Shown one piece after another: positions 60,630-64,000 of a DNA stretch of 64,000 nt. Below the pieces are notes generated by a model. It was not told where the DNA came from. It made no database searches and saw nothing but the letters and a program-made list of their open reading frames with translations. Made by a program: the position numbers and the translations under genes. Source of the DNA: Euwallacea fornicatus (Eukaryota; Arthropoda; Insecta; Coleoptera; Curculionidae). The stretch is from assembly GCF_040115645.1 (NCBI RefSeq), contig NC_089567.1, positions 1,860,001 through 1,924,000 on the forward strand, read 5' to 3'. Positions within the stretch are counted from its first letter, which is position 1. Each line of letters begins with the position of its first letter.

Positions 60630-60788
60630 TAACTTGCTTGATCATATGTACCATTGTTTTCGTTCGTTCTGTTTGAGGATAATGCCTCACATACGGGTAG
60701 GTTTTGTTGCAGTGGTAGAATTGCACACTGTTCTTAGTTGAAACTACACTGGATCGCAAAATCTTGGTGCCTGTCTATCAAATGTATA

Positions 60789-63204
60789 CAGGGCGTCCCA
60801 AATAAAGTGAGTTCCATGGGGATTATGGAAGCGGTGAGAGGTACAAGGTGACTCAAATTGGAAAAAAGAAGCGCATTTTTGTGCCCATTCAGAAAATGTC
60901 CTAAATTTAAATATATGGGCAGGGGTTGTCAAAATATGAGCAAAAAACTGAAAACTGTGATTTTCGAAAATCATAAATTATGAGTACACTGTTTGAGTAA
61001 CTTGTACCAAACTTGGCAGTTCGTCATTATCGACAACTGTCAATTGAATGGCGTTTTCAGATTTTTTCCAGGCTTTCTAGATTTCGAGAAATTAAATTCA
61101 ACTTTTTTATTTCTTATGGCCGCCATATTGGATTTTGGGGCCATCGAATAGACAATAAAAAAAGTTTTTTAACGCCCTTGGACCTGCCAAAATAAGAAAA
61201 ATAAATAAAAACATTTTTCACCTTAGTAGGCTTAGAAACAAGTACTTTAGTGTTGCTATGGATACTTTCGTTACATTGCAATGTCAACAAAAATTTTAGG
61301 TCAATTTGATTCAAATTTATTTTTTTAATTTTATATTTACTTTAACAAAAAAAAACGCTAATACATGTCAGCTTTGATAGGGAGGGAGGCATCATTTGGT
61401 GAAAAAGTCGTTTCCGAGATGTCATCCCTCTATTCCTGGGAAGCACCTCATTGATATCTTCAAATTGGAAGAGGGGTTGTGTTTGAAAGATAACTTTATT
61501 CTGCATATGGCGAAGCTTTTATTTTTTATTTTGGTGCGTCGGTTTTGTCGAAAATAAACAAGAACCAAACCACTGGGCTGTAACTGTGGACGTTATTGTA
61601 ATGAATGTTGAAAGTGTCCAATTAGATCAATCAAAATGTCTCGACGTTCCAATTTTTCCAATAACAATGATATTTCTAAGATTTCATTTAAAATTGACAA
61701 ATCCTATTTTTTTTAGATATAATTTATTGATGTTTTCCTCCGCATTTAGTAGTTTCAGTATGTATTTCTTGGCAGAACATCATTTTGCAGTTAATTCAAT
61801 TTTGAATTCGATCAATATGGTTTACACATTATAAAAGAGAATCGAGATTGTGAGTCTACATTAGAAAAACGATAATTCTGCAAGAGCGGCAGCTAGTGTC
61901 TTCCACTTGGATCATCCCAATGAAATAATATAACAACCTTATGTGTATAAGCTGTTAATGAAATGCAATGAAACTAGTTTCGTCCAAAATCAAAAACGCG
62001 AAGCTGAGCACTCGATGAAAAATGATGAAGTCCGAATTGCGGTTCTGAGACGTTTTTAAATAGACAAAAAACCATCTATACGAAAAATTGCTGAGGAATC
62101 CGGCGATCCAAAGAATATTATCCATATAATTTTAAAAGAAGTAAAATTCCATCTTCATATCATAAAAACTAGTGCAGGAATCGTATGAGGATGATCGAGT
62201 GTCTATCCGAATTTTGCGACTCCCTTAGTAATATGTGAGCTTTAAATAGACATTTGTTATATGATGCAATATATTCCGACGAAGCTTCGTTTTATTTAAA
62301 TGGTGAAGCAAGCATATATAACTGTCGTTATTGCAGTGACGTCAAGCCTCATTTGTTGCTAGAGACCTATATTCAACAACCTCAAAAATTAAACATTTGG
62401 GCACAGATCTTGGATGACCACATTGTTGGACCATTTTTCATTCCAGGAAACCTATATGGAGAAAACTATCTACAACTTCTACAAGACGCCATATTGTTCA
62501 TAATAAGTGAAATACTTGGACAAGATCCCTGCTTCTTACAACAAGAATTCATGTGTCGACAAGATGAAGCGCGTTAACACTACAATACTGCTGTTCGACA
62601 ATTTCTAGATGAAGATTCCCCTGGAAGGTAGATCGGCAGAAGAGGTCCAGTGGAGTAGCCCGCGAAATCTCCTGAGATTAGTCCCCTGGATTTTTCCTTA
62701 TGGGGACATTTGAAGAACAAAGTCTACGACACAGTCTGATTTCCTCGGGAAGTTATGTGCCCGCATTGTCGAAGAGTGCAGGTTAGAATGTCAACAGAAG
62801 TGTTAGTTAATGTGCGAGGATATTTTGAGGATCAACTGTACATGTGCATGGAAGTCAATGGACATTCAACATTTCTTATGATGCAATAAATAAAATACCA
62901 ATAAAAATCGTTAAAATCAAGTTATTTGGTTTTTGTTTAATTGCTTCAAGAGGACAAAAATAAAAATCAAAAGCTTGATCATGTAGAGAAAACAATTACT
63001 CTTCAAGCAAAGTATAACCCAACCCTTCTTCCAATTGGAAATTTTCAAAAGGGTGATTCGCAGGGATAGAGGGATGATATTTGGAAAATAACTTTTTCAT
63101 CTAATGATGTGTCCCTTCTTATCAAAGTTGACAAGTTTTACGTTTTTTTTTAACAAAAAACAGACAAGATATTCAAGGTGGATACTTTTCCTTGGGACCC
63201 CTTG
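60789..63204 (+). mobile_element. Large mariner/IS630-like element with partly matching inverted ends
   Basis: Ends CAGGGCGTCCCAAATAAAGT (60789) and, reversed, CAAGGGGTCCCAAGGAAAAG (63204), with TA on both sides (60787-60788, 63205-63206). Subterminal matched blocks: 61355-61480 (GATGTCATCCCTCTATTCCT, TCAAATTGGAAGAGGGGTTG) against the reverse of about 62995-63120. The left side has about 0.5 kb more sequence than the right, suggesting an insertion or a deletion. It carries a broken transposase on the plus strand. Confidence 0.75.
61990..62890 (+). pseudogene. Broken mariner/IS630-like transposase
   Basis: A helix-turn-helix remnant lies near 62030-62170. The best frame (62254-62577) has YSDEASFYLNGEASIYNCRY with the first Asp, QQPQKLNIWAQILDDHIVGP, then GNLYGENYLQLLQDA. 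The second catalytic block, normally QQDGAPPH, is garbled (LQQEFMCRQDEAR). The end reads PGR, then IGRRGPVE and SPEISPLDFSLWGHLKNKVY with stops between. Same protein group as the transposases at 414 and 56235, but a separate lineage. Confidence 0.8.
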
Positions 63205-63538
63205 TATTGAGAAATGTATGATGTCAAGCTGGATTTATACAGTGCGTAGGAAATACAAAACATGGAAACATCATATTTTTTTAACTCTCTGTACCACTCT
63301 TACGCATCCATTTGAGTTAAACCACAAAAGCCAAGTCAAGAGTGAAACTCTGAGGAAAGGGGATTGTCGGGAGTCCGTTCTTTTCTTGCATCAAAATGTA
63401 CAAGATTGTCTTTGTTGTGGTCAACACTGGACATGATGCGTTTTCCAGAAATCGCATTGAACACTGCATTGACTTCTGATTTGCAAAATAAATTAAAAAA
63501 TCTTCAATTTTTTAAAATAAAAAGACACTATTTATTAA

Positions 63539-64000
63539 CCCATTAGCGCCCAGTGATCTATATATAGATCGCAGAAAATAAACAATCTTTATGACATAAA
63601 TTTGTTTATGAAAACAATTTTTATTGGGACATAAAGTTAGCTTATGCAGGTGGTTAAGTATGCAGCGAGAACTGCATTCGTACGATGGTCTTCAGTTAAC
63701 ATTTTGTGACAAATGTAATGTTACCTCGTGTACTCTTTGCTTTCCTAATTGGCACAATGAGTAGACCTGTACTTACAGTTTATTTAGTTTTTGTATTTTT
63801 TTTATTAAATAGTTTTTGTATTTTTTTTTTATTAAATAGTTTTTGTAAAAAATAAAATTTATTAATTTAACGCCTGAATAATTTAACCAAAAATAAAATT
63901 AAAAAGTATCACCTTTTTTCTTAAAAATCGCTGAAAAAAAAGATACATTTCAAGATGAATTTTCAAATATGATGCTAAAAGACTAATTCGTGAAGAAAGC
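63539..64000. mobile_element. Possible piggyBac-type terminus running off the right edge
   Basis: TTAA (63535-63538) is followed by CCCATTAGCGCCCAGT and then a perfect 16-bp palindrome GATCTATATATAGATC (63555-63570). TTAA plus a CCC start is the usual look of piggyBac-type ends. The rest is AT-rich, with a short tandem repeat of about 26 bp (63785-63850). The other end is outside the window, so this stays tentative. Confidence 0.4.
63785..63850. repeat. Short tandem repeat, about 26-bp unit
   Basis: Two full units and a third start of TAGTTTTTGTATTTTTTTT-ATTAAA, differing in the length of the T run. Confidence 0.8.

Noticed and set aside
1..64000. CRISPR array, operon structure, tRNA or rRNA genes
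   Set aside because: None seen; the DNA is eukaryotic and the only regular repeat (8128-8870) has no spacers. tRNAs could be missed without a covariance-model scan.

Overview
This is AT-rich eukaryotic DNA with short introns (many of 50-70 bp), GT-AG splicing and dense relics of DNA transposons. The gene content (cytoplasmic dynein intermediate chain with insect-type cassette exons, a REPTOR/CREBRF bZIP factor, mitochondrial Lon, an NR2E nuclear receptor) points to an insect. A beetle is my best guess, but the order is inference and not shown directly by the sequence.

Layout. 1-2.6 kb: two decayed mariner-type elements, lying in an intron of or upstream of the next gene. 2992-3396 (+): last two coding exons of an NR2E-class nuclear receptor whose 5' part lies off the left edge. 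4.7-5.7 kb: a non-autonomous inverted-repeat element. 6548-7946 (+): a complete four-exon gene resembling vertebrate CCDC181, followed by a tandem array with a period of about 143 bp. 9.8-22.7 kb (+): REPTOR (CREBRF orthologue), with a likely non-coding first exon near 10.3 kb and eleven coding exons for 582 residues. Its introns host Tc1 elements and a pogo-type MITE, and its 3' UTR carries a hairpin. 26.96-28.72 kb: a Tigger/pogo relic. 31148-41377 (-): cytoplasmic dynein 1 intermediate chain (short wing), ten constitutive coding exons plus three phase-1 cassette exons of 33, 21 and 48 nt. 42676-50468 (+): mitochondrial Lon protease, fourteen exons, 972 residues, head-to-head with the dynein gene across a likely shared promoter region. 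52.4-59.3 kb (+): first coding exons of a gene I do not recognise, with a 6.25-kb intron. 55.8-63.2 kb: a transposon with arms of about 350 bp carrying a nested solo LTR, a cecropia-type mariner, and another mariner/IS630-like relic. The right end starts with what looks like a piggyBac-type terminus.

The genes do not form a pathway: each is an ordinary single-copy type of gene in its own transcription unit. The only arrangement that suggests co-regulation is the divergent dynein/Lon pair. The mobile elements sit in introns and spacers, and every transposase reading frame I could follow is broken. I found no new multi-gene system. The most checkable new details are the dynein cassette exons, the REPTOR 3'-UTR hairpin, the insect CCDC181-like gene, an orphan exon at 14.8 kb and the solo LTR nested in a transposon arm.
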